From: an uncultured Bacteroidales bacterium
GTDB taxonomy: Bacteria > Bacteroidota > Bacteroidia > Bacteroidales > Bacteroidaceae
Assembly (NCBI GenBank): GCA_902788865.1
Contig: CADALZ010000016.1
Coordinates: forward strand, 1-53,704
Direction: 5' to 3'
DNA length: 53,704 bases
The notes beneath the pieces were generated by a model that was given only the letters and a program-made list of their open reading frames with translations, made no database searches and was not told where the DNA came from. The position numbers and the translations under genes were made by a program. Shown piece by piece: positions 25,404 through 33,955 of this stretch (position 1 is the first letter of the stretch; every line of letters starts with the position of its first letter).

Positions 25404-26369
25404 ATGAAAATAACGATAGACAACATAGAAGTGGAGGTCCAAGAGCAAGAAACGCTGCTTCAGATAGCTCATCGGCTGGGCAAAAAGATTCCTTCCATGT
25501 GCTTTGCTGAAGGTAAGGAGCATAAGCCATCATGCATGGTGTGTATGGTGAAGAATGCAGCTAATGGCCAAATGATTCCTTCATGTTCTACTCATCCTAC
25601 CGAAGGGATGCAAATAGTGACAGACAGTGAGGATGTGTTGGATCTACGCCGCATGTCATTGGAACTCCTGCTAAGTGACCACAGAGCCGATTGTGAAGCG
25701 CCATGCACCACAGTATGTCCTAAAGGACTGAACATTGAGCGTGTATTGTGGTATTACGATACCAATCGTTATTCTGAGGCAAAGAGATATATAGCAGCAG
25801 TTTTTGATCTTCCTAATATAGGATGCGATGACTGCCCCAAATCTCCATGCGAGAAAGTATGCCGACGTGGCATGGTAGACCAGCATGTGGAGATCAGAGA
25901 GATCGTCCGTAAGATGAGTCAAGCACCAGATCCTGAGCCTGATGATAGGCCATTGCCAACAGGTAAAGCAAAAATGTTCACTTCAAAACTCGGCCATTTT
26001 TCAGCTAAAGAGAAAGAATGGCTGAAGGTTAGCACAGACGTTCCTTCTGGATGTTTGCATTGTGCTTGTGCGGCACAAGAAGTGTGTAAGCTTAGGAAGT
26101 ATGCTGACGAGTGCGGCATCAAATCGCCTCGCTATGGTGTTTCTTCGGATTTGCCTTTCAAGGTGAAGAAGCATGTCATTGGACGTTTATGGTTTGAACC
26201 AGCCAAATGTATCCGATGTGGATTGTGTGTTTATAATACCAACGACGGCTTCACTTTCAAAGGACGCGGATTTGGTATGCAAGTGGTCATTCCTGACGAA
26301 AGTCGATCTCACGTTAGCGAAGAAATTGCGAATCTCTGTCCTACGGGTGCTTTATATTTAGAAGATTAA
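25404..26369 (+). CDS. NuoG/HydA-N-like Fe-S protein with Fer4_20 domain
   Basis: The 321-residue protein starts with a plant-type 2Fe-2S domain (about 1-75; CFAEGKEHKPSCMVCMV gives C-x11-C-x2-C, with a further C in MIPSCSTHP). A Fer4_20 helical domain with two 4Fe-4S sites follows (DCEAPCTTVCPKGLNIE, then CDDCPKSPCEKVCRRGMVD), as in glutamate synthase small subunits. A Cys-rich segment (SGCLHCACAAQEVC) comes next. A C-terminal ferredoxin-like part (CIRCGLC with a later CPTGAL) ends the protein. Neither an H-cluster nor a molybdopterin domain is present. It is most likely the electron-transfer partner of the flavoprotein 2 bp upstream. An in-frame TTG at 25398 is less likely than the ATG at 25404. 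Confidence 0.8.
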   Translation: MKITIDNIEVEVQEQETLLQIAHRLGKKIPSMCFAEGKEHKPSCMVCMVKNAANGQMIPSCSTHPTEGMQIVTDSEDVLDLRRMSLELLLSDHRADCEAPCTTVCPKGLNIERVLWYYDTNRYSEAKRYIAAVFDLPNIGCDDCPKSPCEKVCRRGMVDQHVEIREIVRKMSQAPDPEPDDRPLPTGKAKMFTSKLGHFSAKEKEWLKVSTDVPSGCLHCACAAQEVCKLRKYADECGIKSPRYGVSSDLPFKVKKHVIGRLWFEPAKCIRCGLCVYNTNDGFTFKGRGFGMQVVIPDESRSHVSEEIANLCPTGALYLED

Positions 26370-26371
26370 CT

Positions 26372-27511
26372 ATGAAGAGATGGTTTATATATGGTTTAGT
26401 GCTGCTGTTATGCTCATGCACTGGAAATGGGGATGTGGGCTATAATACAGCAACTGATTGGCCTTTCTATAGAGCAGACGCATCAATGAGTGGCTATACT
26501 TCTTTGAGTTTACCAGAGAAGCCAACATTGCTTTGGACCTTCAAAGACGGTGTGCGAACTGTGTCTTCTCCGATAGTGTATGAAGGAGTGACCTATTGGG
26601 TAAATCGTCGTGGACATGTTTTTGGCGTGAATCTAACGGGAGAAAAGGTGTTCGATTACGACATGAAAACTAGCGTTGAAGCCACACCAATCATTCATGA
26701 CGGAGTGCTCTACATAGGACGAATTGACGGAATCCTGGAAGCAATTGATTTGCAGCGCGCAGATACTTTATGGACTTTTGAGACTTTAGGACAAATTTCT
26801 GCTACGCCTAATTTAGTTGACTTCCAAGGCCAGAAGGCTGTTGTTTTCGGAAGTTATGACAACTATATGTATGTGGTAGATCAAGTGAGCGGCAAAGAGC
26901 TAAATCACTTTGAATCTGGTTATTATATCAATGGCGCAGTGGCAATATGGCAGAATCATGTGCTGTTTGGTGGATGTGATGCATGGTTGCGCTTGATAGA
27001 TTGCCAGAGTGGTGCGCAAACAGATTCTTTGGAAGTACAGGCCTATATTCCTGCTTCACCAGCCATTAAAGGTGGCTATGCCTATGTGGCTGATTATGCG
27101 GGCGATGTTTACGAGCTTCAACTGAAGAATGGTAAGATCAATGCTCATAAGATGCTAGTGGAAGCGACAAGTGCTGACGGATCTTTAACCTCAGTGCCAG
27201 CTGTATCTGACGATGCTGTTTTCGTACTTCCTGATGGCAGACATATTGTGGCTATAAGTAGAGAAAGTGGCAAAGAGCTATGGAAATATATGCTGAAAGG
27301 CAATACAGGAGACAGTTCCCCTTTGGTATGTGACGACAAAGTCATCGTATGCACCAGTACGGGCATTGTTTCAATCCTGGATGCTAAAGACGGAACGCTG
27401 AAATGGGAATATGATACTGGTGAACAGATTTTAGGATCTCCAGCAGTAATTAAGGATCATTTCTTCATTCTGACTACGAAAGGCACTTTGCTTTGTTTCG
27501 GAGAGTCTTAA
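26372..27511 (+). CDS. PQQ-like beta-propeller lipoprotein
   Basis: The 379-residue product has a lipoprotein signal (MKRWFIYGLVLLLCSCTGNG; lipobox LCSC, lipidated near C16). The propeller begins DWPFYRADASMSGYTSL, with blades KPTLLWTFKDG, YWVNRRGHVFGVNLTGEKVFDYD, ADTLWTFETLG, SGKELNHFESG, SGKELWKYML and DGTLKWEYDTGE. It resembles BamB-type propellers. It is probably tethered to the outer face of the inner membrane or the inner face of the outer membrane. It lies between the redox genes and the ABC transporter with 2- and 17-bp gaps. Confidence 0.83.
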   Translation: MKRWFIYGLVLLLCSCTGNGDVGYNTATDWPFYRADASMSGYTSLSLPEKPTLLWTFKDGVRTVSSPIVYEGVTYWVNRRGHVFGVNLTGEKVFDYDMKTSVEATPIIHDGVLYIGRIDGILEAIDLQRADTLWTFETLGQISATPNLVDFQGQKAVVFGSYDNYMYVVDQVSGKELNHFESGYYINGAVAIWQNHVLFGGCDAWLRLIDCQSGAQTDSLEVQAYIPASPAIKGGYAYVADYAGDVYELQLKNGKINAHKMLVEATSADGSLTSVPAVSDDAVFVLPDGRHIVAISRESGKELWKYMLKGNTGDSSPLVCDDKVIVCTSTGIVSILDAKDGTLKWEYDTGEQILGSPAVIKDHFFILTTKGTLLCFGES

Positions 27512-27528
27512 TTATACATTGTTTTATT

Positions 27529-28215
27529 ATGGCACTGCTAGAACTGAAAAATATCTGCAAGTCTTTTAAAGATGGAGAAGCACGGATGAATCATGTGCTT
27601 CGTCAGCTTAATCTGTCTGTGGAGCAAGGAGACTTCATGGCAATTAGAGGGCAATCGGGTGCTGGAAAGACTACCTTACTGAATATCTTAGGCACTCTGC
27701 TTCTTCCCGATTCTGGGACTTACACGTTGGATGGGCAGTCATTGCTAGATGGAAACGTAGATTTGGCTTCTGTGCGCAACAAGAAAATAGGATTTGTATT
27801 CCAAGACCATCGCTTGTTGCCCCAATACAATGTGATGCAGAATATACTGCTGCCTCTCATGGCTTCTGATAGCAAAGTATCAGAAGAGCAAGTAGAATGG
27901 GCGAGACAACTGATGGAACTGACAAACATCTCTTCGATTGAGAACCAATATCCTCAGACTCTATCTGGAGGAGAGGCTTGTCGCACTGCTGTCTGCAGGG
28001 CTTTAATCAATAAGCCTGTAGTACTTTTGGCAGATGAACCTACAGGGCAGTTGGACAAAGAAAACGCGCTACACTTGGCCTCTTTGTTCCAATTAGTAAA
28101 TAAAGAACTGAACACCACAATCATCATGGTGACTCATTCTGATCTGACAGCAAGTGCTGCGAAGAAAATAGTCACTTTGATAGATGGTAGTTTAGAAAAT
28201 ATTTTTCCTAACTAG
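27529..28215 (+). CDS. ABC transporter ATPase, LolD/YbbA-like
   Basis: The 228-residue ATPase has Walker A GQSGAGKTT, the Q-loop FQDHRLLPQYNVMQN, signature LSGGEACR, Walker B VVLLADEPTGQLD and the switch His in VTHSD. The signature LSGGE with the Q-loop QDHRLLP is typical of LolD, MacB and YbbA families that power FtsX-type permeases. The ATG at 27529 is preferred over an upstream in-frame ATG at 27493 that lies inside the previous gene. Its permease follows 22 bp later. Confidence 0.93.
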   Translation: MALLELKNICKSFKDGEARMNHVLRQLNLSVEQGDFMAIRGQSGAGKTTLLNILGTLLLPDSGTYTLDGQSLLDGNVDLASVRNKKIGFVFQDHRLLPQYNVMQNILLPLMASDSKVSEEQVEWARQLMELTNISSIENQYPQTLSGGEACRTAVCRALINKPVVLLADEPTGQLDKENALHLASLFQLVNKELNTTIIMVTHSDLTASAAKKIVTLIDGSLENIFPN

Positions 28216-28237
28216 CAAAAAAAAACAGAGCTAACCG

Positions 28238-31200
28238 ATGAAGGATTTATTTGGCATAGGAAGAAATGATTCAGTAAGGTATTATAGACAATATTACCGC
28301 CTGATTTCTGTAGCCGTTCTTATAACGGTGGCAGTCATCGTGGGCAGCTTGCTGATAGGCAATTCCGTACGCCAGACTTTGGTTCATCGAGTAGAAGAGC
28401 GCTTAGGGAAAGTAGAATCTGTCATCTTCTCTCGAAACTCATTCCTGTCGGATAGCATCATGCAGGAACCGCTATTCGCACAGAAAGCCAAAGGTGCTTT
28501 GCTTTCTGATGGTTTTATTTCACGTAATGGTCAGCTGCTTCCTGTCATGGTGTGGGGAATAGAGGATGAAAACATGTTTGGACGGGCATATATCAACCAG
28601 TCGTTAGCTGACGAACTACGCCTTTCTTCAGCAGAAGATATTGTGCTTCGATTGCCAAAAGGTGGCTTAGTACCATCGGGCTCTCTTTTTGTGACAGACA
28701 ACTATACTGCAAGTTTGCGTTTAGAGCAAGCGGGCATAAAGTCCACCGAAGAGGGTGGAAACCTTAGTCTTAAGAACGAGCAGACACTTCCATTGAACAT
28801 TTTCGTATGTCGAGAAGAATTGGCCGAAGTGATGGAAGTAGAGGGAAAAATCAATCTGATTCTTTCGGAAGCTCCTATCTCTGAGGATGATCTGTCAAGA
28901 ACTTGGAATCCTTCTTTCTCTGGCTTGCAGATCATGCGGACAGCAGATTACACTGAGATCTCAACAGATCGTGTGTTCTTGCAATCTTCTGTTGTGGAGT
29001 ATATCGGAAGCAATAATGAGCTTGTCAATCCGCTCTTTACTTATCTTGCCAATGGTATTCGTTTAGGGAACACCTCTGTGCCATATTCCTTTGTAACTGC
29101 TATCAAAGAGTTTGACGGACATACGCTTCAATCAGATGAAGTGATATTATCTGACTATACAGCGCAGCGACTTCATGCGTCAGTGGGCGATAGTATTATC
29201 ATTAGTTATTACGTTTCCAAAGGTTTGAAAGACCTTAAGACAGATTCTGTGTGTCTGCATGTTGGTGATATCGTACCATTAAGCAGAATGGTTGATGATG
29301 GTAGATTGAGCGCTGAGTTTCCTGGATTGTCAGACGTAGAGCGATGCACAGATTGGGATAGCGACCTCCCTCTGGATATGACGCTAATCACTGATGAAGA
29401 CGAGGAATACTGGAATCTGTATCGAAGCACTCCTAAGGCCTTATTGCCATATAGCTTAATGAAAGACATTTGGAGCAATGACTATGGAACTGCTACTGCA
29501 CTCCGTGTCTATGACGAGACTGCAAAAGTTGATGGTTTGCAGCTTTCTATGTTTGATGTGCAAATCATTCAACCACGTGAGAGCGGACTTTACGCTGCAA
29601 AGAATGGCATTGATTTTGCCAGCCTTTTCCTTGCATTAGGATTTTTCATCATTGTCTCTGCATTGCTATTGTTTGTCAGCCCTCTCAGTGAGATGCTGTG
29701 GCAGAGGAGGGGAGAGATACAGCTTTTGAAGGCATTGGGATATACTGAAAAACACATCATTAGAAATCTCTGGAAAGAGGCTTTACCTATCGTATGCATA
29801 GCTTCCATATTCGGTGTGATAGCAGGCATTCTTTATACGGTCATTGTCATGTGGCTACTGGGAAATATTTGGCAGGGAGCTACGCAGACTTCCTCTTTGG
29901 GGGTCTATATAGATGTCGTATCTGTATTGATTGGAGTGGCTGTTTGCATTATAGTCATAGTGGGATTACTGTGGTATCAGATAGCGAAAGCTGTGCACAA
30001 AGATGGGAAATCAGAACAAACAGAGCATCACAGAGGAAAGCGGATATGGGTTTCTGCATTGGGATTCTCCATACTTTCTCTGGTGGTCTTCATTGTGAAT
30101 ATCCTTTCTGTAAACTCTCTCTACCTCTTCGTTCTGTTAGGCGTGCTGTTGGTTGTCCTTGCAGGATTGTGGGGAGAATATTTCATTACACGAAAGAGTC
30201 GGCCAGAATCAGATTCTTTCAATCAAGAAAAGCAGACATACGCCACGCTTTTCTACCAAATGAAACAGTTGAGAGGTTCATATTACGCACTTGCTTTTGG
30301 TGTGTTTACCATTTTCGCTGTAGGACTAAACCGTCAGCAAGTGTCTGATTCTCAGAAACCAACTAGTGCAACGGGTGGTTATACGTTATGGACAGAGACT
30401 TCTGTACCTGTTTACTATGATTTAAGCACCACAGAAGGTCGTCATCAGATGGCACTCGATGCCTTGCCATCAGAAACTTCTATCATGCAAACACTGCGTT
30501 TAGGAGCTGATGATGCCAGCTGTCTGAATTTAAACAAAGTTTCACAACCCACCATCCTTGGGGTTGACATGGCAGAACTGCAAGGCAGTACCTTTGAAAT
30601 AGCTTCTGGGGACAATTCATTCTTTGATTATTCACAAAAGAAGGGGGAAGCCTATCCTGTTATAGTTGATCAAGAATCCTTGATGTGGAGTTTGGGAATG
30701 GCCGTTGGCGATACCCTCCATTATCAGAAAGACAATGGAGATCCTGTTCATCTGGTTATCGCTGGAGCATTGTCAACAGGCATTTTCCAAGGCTATGCTT
30801 TGATGGATAAACACCTATTTAAAGAGGTGTGGCCAGAAATCTCAGGATCGGAGATTATGCTCATCAAGACAGCACAATCTCAGGAAGTAAGTGCATTGCT
30901 CTCACAAGCGCTTAATGAATATGGTATTCGTGTGATGACGACTGCTCAGCGCTTGAACACGTTCAATGAGTTGGTCAATACGTACCTCAGCATTTTCCTC
31001 TCATTAGGAGGTATTGGCATGCTGCTGGGTATTCTAAGTTTCATTATCGTGATACGAAAGAACTTGCTGGTTAGACAGACTGACATACGTTTATATAAAA
31101 GCATTGGATATGCTTCTCTGCGTATTGAAGAACTGTTGTTCCGTGAGAATGTGTTGCTTCCGCTCTATGCCGTTTGTAGCGGTACCATAGCAGCTTTGCT

Positions 31201-31351
31201 GAGTACCTGCAACAACTTTAGTCATAATGACTGGATGACATGGCTACAATGTGTAGTTTTAACGATACTATTTATCGGACTTATTTGGTGGTTTGTCAAG
31301 CGCAATTGCAGCAAAGCCGTCCGTGAGTCTTCAATATCAAAAATAGAATGA
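28238..31351 (+). CDS. Large FtsX/MacB-type ABC permease
   Basis: The 1037-residue permease has an N-terminal helix (about 20-43), a large extracytoplasmic domain (about 45-455), and a central group of helices (about 458-480, 520-545, 565-587, 607-650, 680-700). A second periplasmic domain (about 700-900) and a C-terminal FtsX group (about 906-932, 960-985, 1005-1028) follow. Motifs such as EMLWQRRGEIQLLKALGYTEKHI and LLVRQTDIRLYKSIGYASLRIEELLFREN show two FtsX cores. With the LolD-like ATPase this resembles YbbAP-type or lipid/lipoprotein extruding transporters. It could extract the cluster's lipid or lipoprotein products from the inner membrane; that is inferred. The gene looks more A/T-rich than the first genes of the cluster. 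Confidence 0.85.
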   Translation: MKDLFGIGRNDSVRYYRQYYRLISVAVLITVAVIVGSLLIGNSVRQTLVHRVEERLGKVESVIFSRNSFLSDSIMQEPLFAQKAKGALLSDGFISRNGQLLPVMVWGIEDENMFGRAYINQSLADELRLSSAEDIVLRLPKGGLVPSGSLFVTDNYTASLRLEQAGIKSTEEGGNLSLKNEQTLPLNIFVCREELAEVMEVEGKINLILSEAPISEDDLSRTWNPSFSGLQIMRTADYTEISTDRVFLQSSVVEYIGSNNELVNPLFTYLANGIRLGNTSVPYSFVTAIKEFDGHTLQSDEVILSDYTAQRLHASVGDSIIISYYVSKGLKDLKTDSVCLHVGDIVPLSRMVDDGRLSAEFPGLSDVERCTDWDSDLPLDMTLITDEDEEYWNLYRSTPKALLPYSLMKDIWSNDYGTATALRVYDETAKVDGLQLSMFDVQIIQPRESGLYAAKNGIDFASLFLALGFFIIVSALLLFVSPLSEMLWQRRGEIQLLKALGYTEKHIIRNLWKEALPIVCIASIFGVIAGILYTVIVMWLLGNIWQGATQTSSLGVYIDVVSVLIGVAVCIIVIVGLLWYQIAKAVHKDGKSEQTEHHRGKRIWVSALGFSILSLVVFIVNILSVNSLYLFVLLGVLLVVLAGLWGEYFITRKSRPESDSFNQEKQTYATLFYQMKQLRGSYYALAFGVFTIFAVGLNRQQVSDSQKPTSATGGYTLWTETSVPVYYDLSTTEGRHQMALDALPSETSIMQTLRLGADDASCLNLNKVSQPTILGVDMAELQGSTFEIASGDNSFFDYSQKKGEAYPVIVDQESLMWSLGMAVGDTLHYQKDNGDPVHLVIAGALSTGIFQGYALMDKHLFKEVWPEISGSEIMLIKTAQSQEVSALLSQALNEYGIRVMTTAQRLNTFNELVNTYLSIFLSLGGIGMLLGILSFIIVIRKNLLVRQTDIRLYKSIGYASLRIEELLFRENVLLPLYAVCSGTIAALLSTCNNFSHNDWMTWLQCVVLTILFIGLIWWFVKRNCSKAVRESSISKIE

Positions 31352-31352
31352 C

Positions 31353-32657
31353 ATGAAAATTGTTTGCATCATAACAAGTTCGGGCGATGCCTATTACTGT
31401 GGCAATTGTTTCCGTGACAACCTCATGGCTCAAGCGATGAAACAAGCAGGTCATCAGGTCGTCATCATGCCTATCTATCTGCCACTGAAACAAAAAGAAT
31501 TTCAGGCAGATACCCCTTTGTTCTTTCCAGCTACATCCTATTATGTAGGACAGAAGTTTTTCAGGGACAAGCCTATGCCTTCTTGGCTGAAGAAACTGCT
31601 TGGAGCGCAACCTTTCCTTGATTTAGCCATGTCTATGGCAGGAACCACCACAAGTGATGGCATGGAAGACATGACGTTGTCTATGATAACAGGAGAAGGA
31701 GTGACCTTTGGCTACATGGTTCAGGAAATGATTGACTGGATTGTGAACAAAGAACAGCCAGATGCTGTGTACATTTCTTCGTCCATGTTGGTGGGTATAG
31801 CCAAGGCGCTGAAAGAGCACGCGCCTTCTCTTAAAGTGATTTGCTTGGCACAAGATGAAGAGGTGTGGATAGACGGACTTCGTGAGTCTGATGCTGCACA
31901 AGCATGGCGTGGCATAGCAGAGAATCTGAAATATGCAGATGCCGTTATCACTACCAGCGAGTATTATAAGAATAAGGTGTTAGGTATGCTTAAATCAAAT
32001 GGTCAATGGCCAAATGATAAGGGGCAATATCCAAGCATCCACATAGTCTATCCTGGTGTAGATATTCAGCAATACGCCACAGAGGACCATCCTGTAGATC
32101 CAACGATTGGGTTCTTCTATCGTATGAATCAAGCAGATGGACTTGATGTTTTGGCAAATGCCTTTGTGATGCTGAAACAGCGTGGAAGCATTCCAAACCT
32201 AAAATTGCGCATTGGAGGTGGATATACTTCACAAGACAAAGCATTTTTGAAAGGAGTAAAGCAGATCCTTGCACCATATATTAAAGATGTGGTGATGGAA
32301 GACACTTATGATTGGGAGCATCATGCAGAATTCTATAAGAAGATTTCTGTGATTACTGTACCCCTTCAGTTTGAGGAAAGCGTAGGCCTTTATTTACTTG
32401 AAGCTTTTGCAGCAGGTGTTCCTGCTGTGGAGCCAAATATTGGCTCTTTTGAGGAAATAGTAGGCAAAGCTGGCATCATCTATCAGAATAATGATGCTTT
32501 GTCTTTAGCAGATGCATTAGAGGAAATGCTTGCTACACCAGGCTTGTGGCAGCAATTTAGCAATGCAGCCAAGACGTTGTCTGACGAACGCTACAATGTG
32601 ATTGTCACAGCACGTCGATTAGATCAGATAATTACTAACTTAAATATCAAAAAATGA
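31353..32657 (+). CDS. GT-B glycosyltransferase (GT4-like)
   Basis: The 434-residue protein has an N-terminal Rossmann start MKIVCIITSSGDAYYCGNCFRDN, the type found in starch/glycogen-synthase-like glycosyltransferases. The C-terminal nucleotide-sugar domain has FEESVGLYLLEAFAAGVPAVEPNIGSFEEIV, which includes the E-x7-E motif. There is no signal peptide; it is cytoplasmic. The acceptor is not evident. In this operon it may glycosylate the terpenoid product or a propeller protein. It follows the permease by 1 bp and overlaps the next propeller gene by 4 bp, so it belongs to the same transcription unit. Confidence 0.85.
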   Translation: MKIVCIITSSGDAYYCGNCFRDNLMAQAMKQAGHQVVIMPIYLPLKQKEFQADTPLFFPATSYYVGQKFFRDKPMPSWLKKLLGAQPFLDLAMSMAGTTTSDGMEDMTLSMITGEGVTFGYMVQEMIDWIVNKEQPDAVYISSSMLVGIAKALKEHAPSLKVICLAQDEEVWIDGLRESDAAQAWRGIAENLKYADAVITTSEYYKNKVLGMLKSNGQWPNDKGQYPSIHIVYPGVDIQQYATEDHPVDPTIGFFYRMNQADGLDVLANAFVMLKQRGSIPNLKLRIGGGYTSQDKAFLKGVKQILAPYIKDVVMEDTYDWEHHAEFYKKISVITVPLQFEESVGLYLLEAFAAGVPAVEPNIGSFEEIVGKAGIIYQNNDALSLADALEEMLATPGLWQQFSNAAKTLSDERYNVIVTARRLDQIITNLNIKK

Positions 32658-33931
32658 AACGATTGACAAAGTATTTTAGCTTAGCTTTATTGTTGTGCCT
32701 TAGCACACAAAATATGGTGGCCCAAATCCAATATGGCTGGAGAGGTCCGCATCGTGATGGTAAGTATGATGAAACAGGGCTCTTGAAGCAATGGCCTCAA
32801 GGTGGTCCACAGTTATTGTGGGAGAACTTGGAGATAGGAAAGGGCTATTCCAGTCCTGTCATTGTAGATGATGCGCTCTATATCACAGGCATGGACCAGA
32901 ACGAGAGCCAAGAAGTGTTCTATGCCATGACTCTCGATGGCAAGATAAAGTATGCCACCCCTTATAGTACACCATGGACCAAATCGTATCCTGAAACCAG
33001 AACTACACCTGCCATCGAAAATGGTAAAGCGTATCTCATCAGTGGCTCTGGCGATGTGGTGTGTATTCAGATAAGTGATGGCAGCATAGTATGGAAAGTG
33101 GAAGGTGACAGACTGTTTGGACGTAAAACTGGCAATTGGGGAACTGCTGAGTGTCCTCTCATCTATGATGACAAGATAGTGTTCATGCCTGGAGGCGATG
33201 AGACCACTATGGTGGCCTTAAGCAAGGCTGATGGCTCTGTGCTTTGGAAGTCTGAATCCATGCATGAGCAGAGTAACTACACTTCACCTTTGCTGCTCAC
33301 ACACAATGGACATCGTCTGATAGTCAGCGTGACACAGAATAACGTGATTGGGGTAGATCCTGACAATGGGCATATCCTTTGGAAGTTTAATGACTGGGGG
33401 CGTAATGCTGAGGATCGCAACAGAGGCTTTGAATCCATTGCTCCCAATACACCTATTTATAAAGATGGTCAGATCTTCATCTCCAATGGTTACAATATGG
33501 GAGCCATGATGCTGAAGCTCAGCGATGATGCCTCAAGCGTATCCTTAGTATGGAAGAACGATGACCTTGATACGCATCATGGACATCAGATATTGCTCGA
33601 TGGTGTAGTCTATGGCTCTAACTGGATAAACAACACCAGTGGCAACTGGGTGGCTGTGGATTGGAACACCGGTAAGACACTGTGGGAAAATCAATGGAGT
33701 GGGGGCAAGAGCAAGGGTTCCATCATCTATTGCGATGGCATGCTCTACACTTACGATGAGCGTCGTGGCTTTGTGGGTTTAGTAAAGCCAAGTCGTGAGA
33801 AATTCGATGTGGTAAGCGAATTCCGTGTCACTAAAGGCTCTGGCCCTAACTGGGCACACCCAGTTATCAACAATGGCGTTTTGTATATTCGCCATGGTGA
33901 ATATTTGGCAGCCTTTTCTATAAAGCAATAA
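32654..33931 (+). CDS. Exported PQQ-like beta-propeller, tandem copy 1
   Basis: The 425-residue product has a signal peptide (about 1-23, ending MVAQ) and the opening WRGPHRDGKYDETGLLKQW. Shared signatures with the next two genes are YPETRTTPAI, GSGDVVCIQISDGSIVW, TGNWGTAECPL, LDTHHGHQ, WNTGKTLWENQWSGGKSKGS, YDERRGFVGLVKPS and FRVTKGSGPNWAHPV. It ends YIRHGEYLAAFSIKQ. No haem motif is seen. The 4-bp overlap with the glycosyltransferase gene ties it to the operon. It probably acts in the periplasm. Confidence 0.86.
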   Translation: MKRLTKYFSLALLLCLSTQNMVAQIQYGWRGPHRDGKYDETGLLKQWPQGGPQLLWENLEIGKGYSSPVIVDDALYITGMDQNESQEVFYAMTLDGKIKYATPYSTPWTKSYPETRTTPAIENGKAYLISGSGDVVCIQISDGSIVWKVEGDRLFGRKTGNWGTAECPLIYDDKIVFMPGGDETTMVALSKADGSVLWKSESMHEQSNYTSPLLLTHNGHRLIVSVTQNNVIGVDPDNGHILWKFNDWGRNAEDRNRGFESIAPNTPIYKDGQIFISNGYNMGAMMLKLSDDASSVSLVWKNDDLDTHHGHQILLDGVVYGSNWINNTSGNWVAVDWNTGKTLWENQWSGGKSKGSIIYCDGMLYTYDERRGFVGLVKPSREKFDVVSEFRVTKGSGPNWAHPVINNGVLYIRHGEYLAAFSIKQ

Positions 33932-33955
33932 TAATCAAACTAATAACTAAAGAAT

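Noticed and set aside
23014-26369. FeFe-hydrogenase or complex I fragment
   Set aside because: No H-cluster domain, no NiFe subunit and no membrane Nuo subunits are present; only NADH-side electron-transfer modules are seen.
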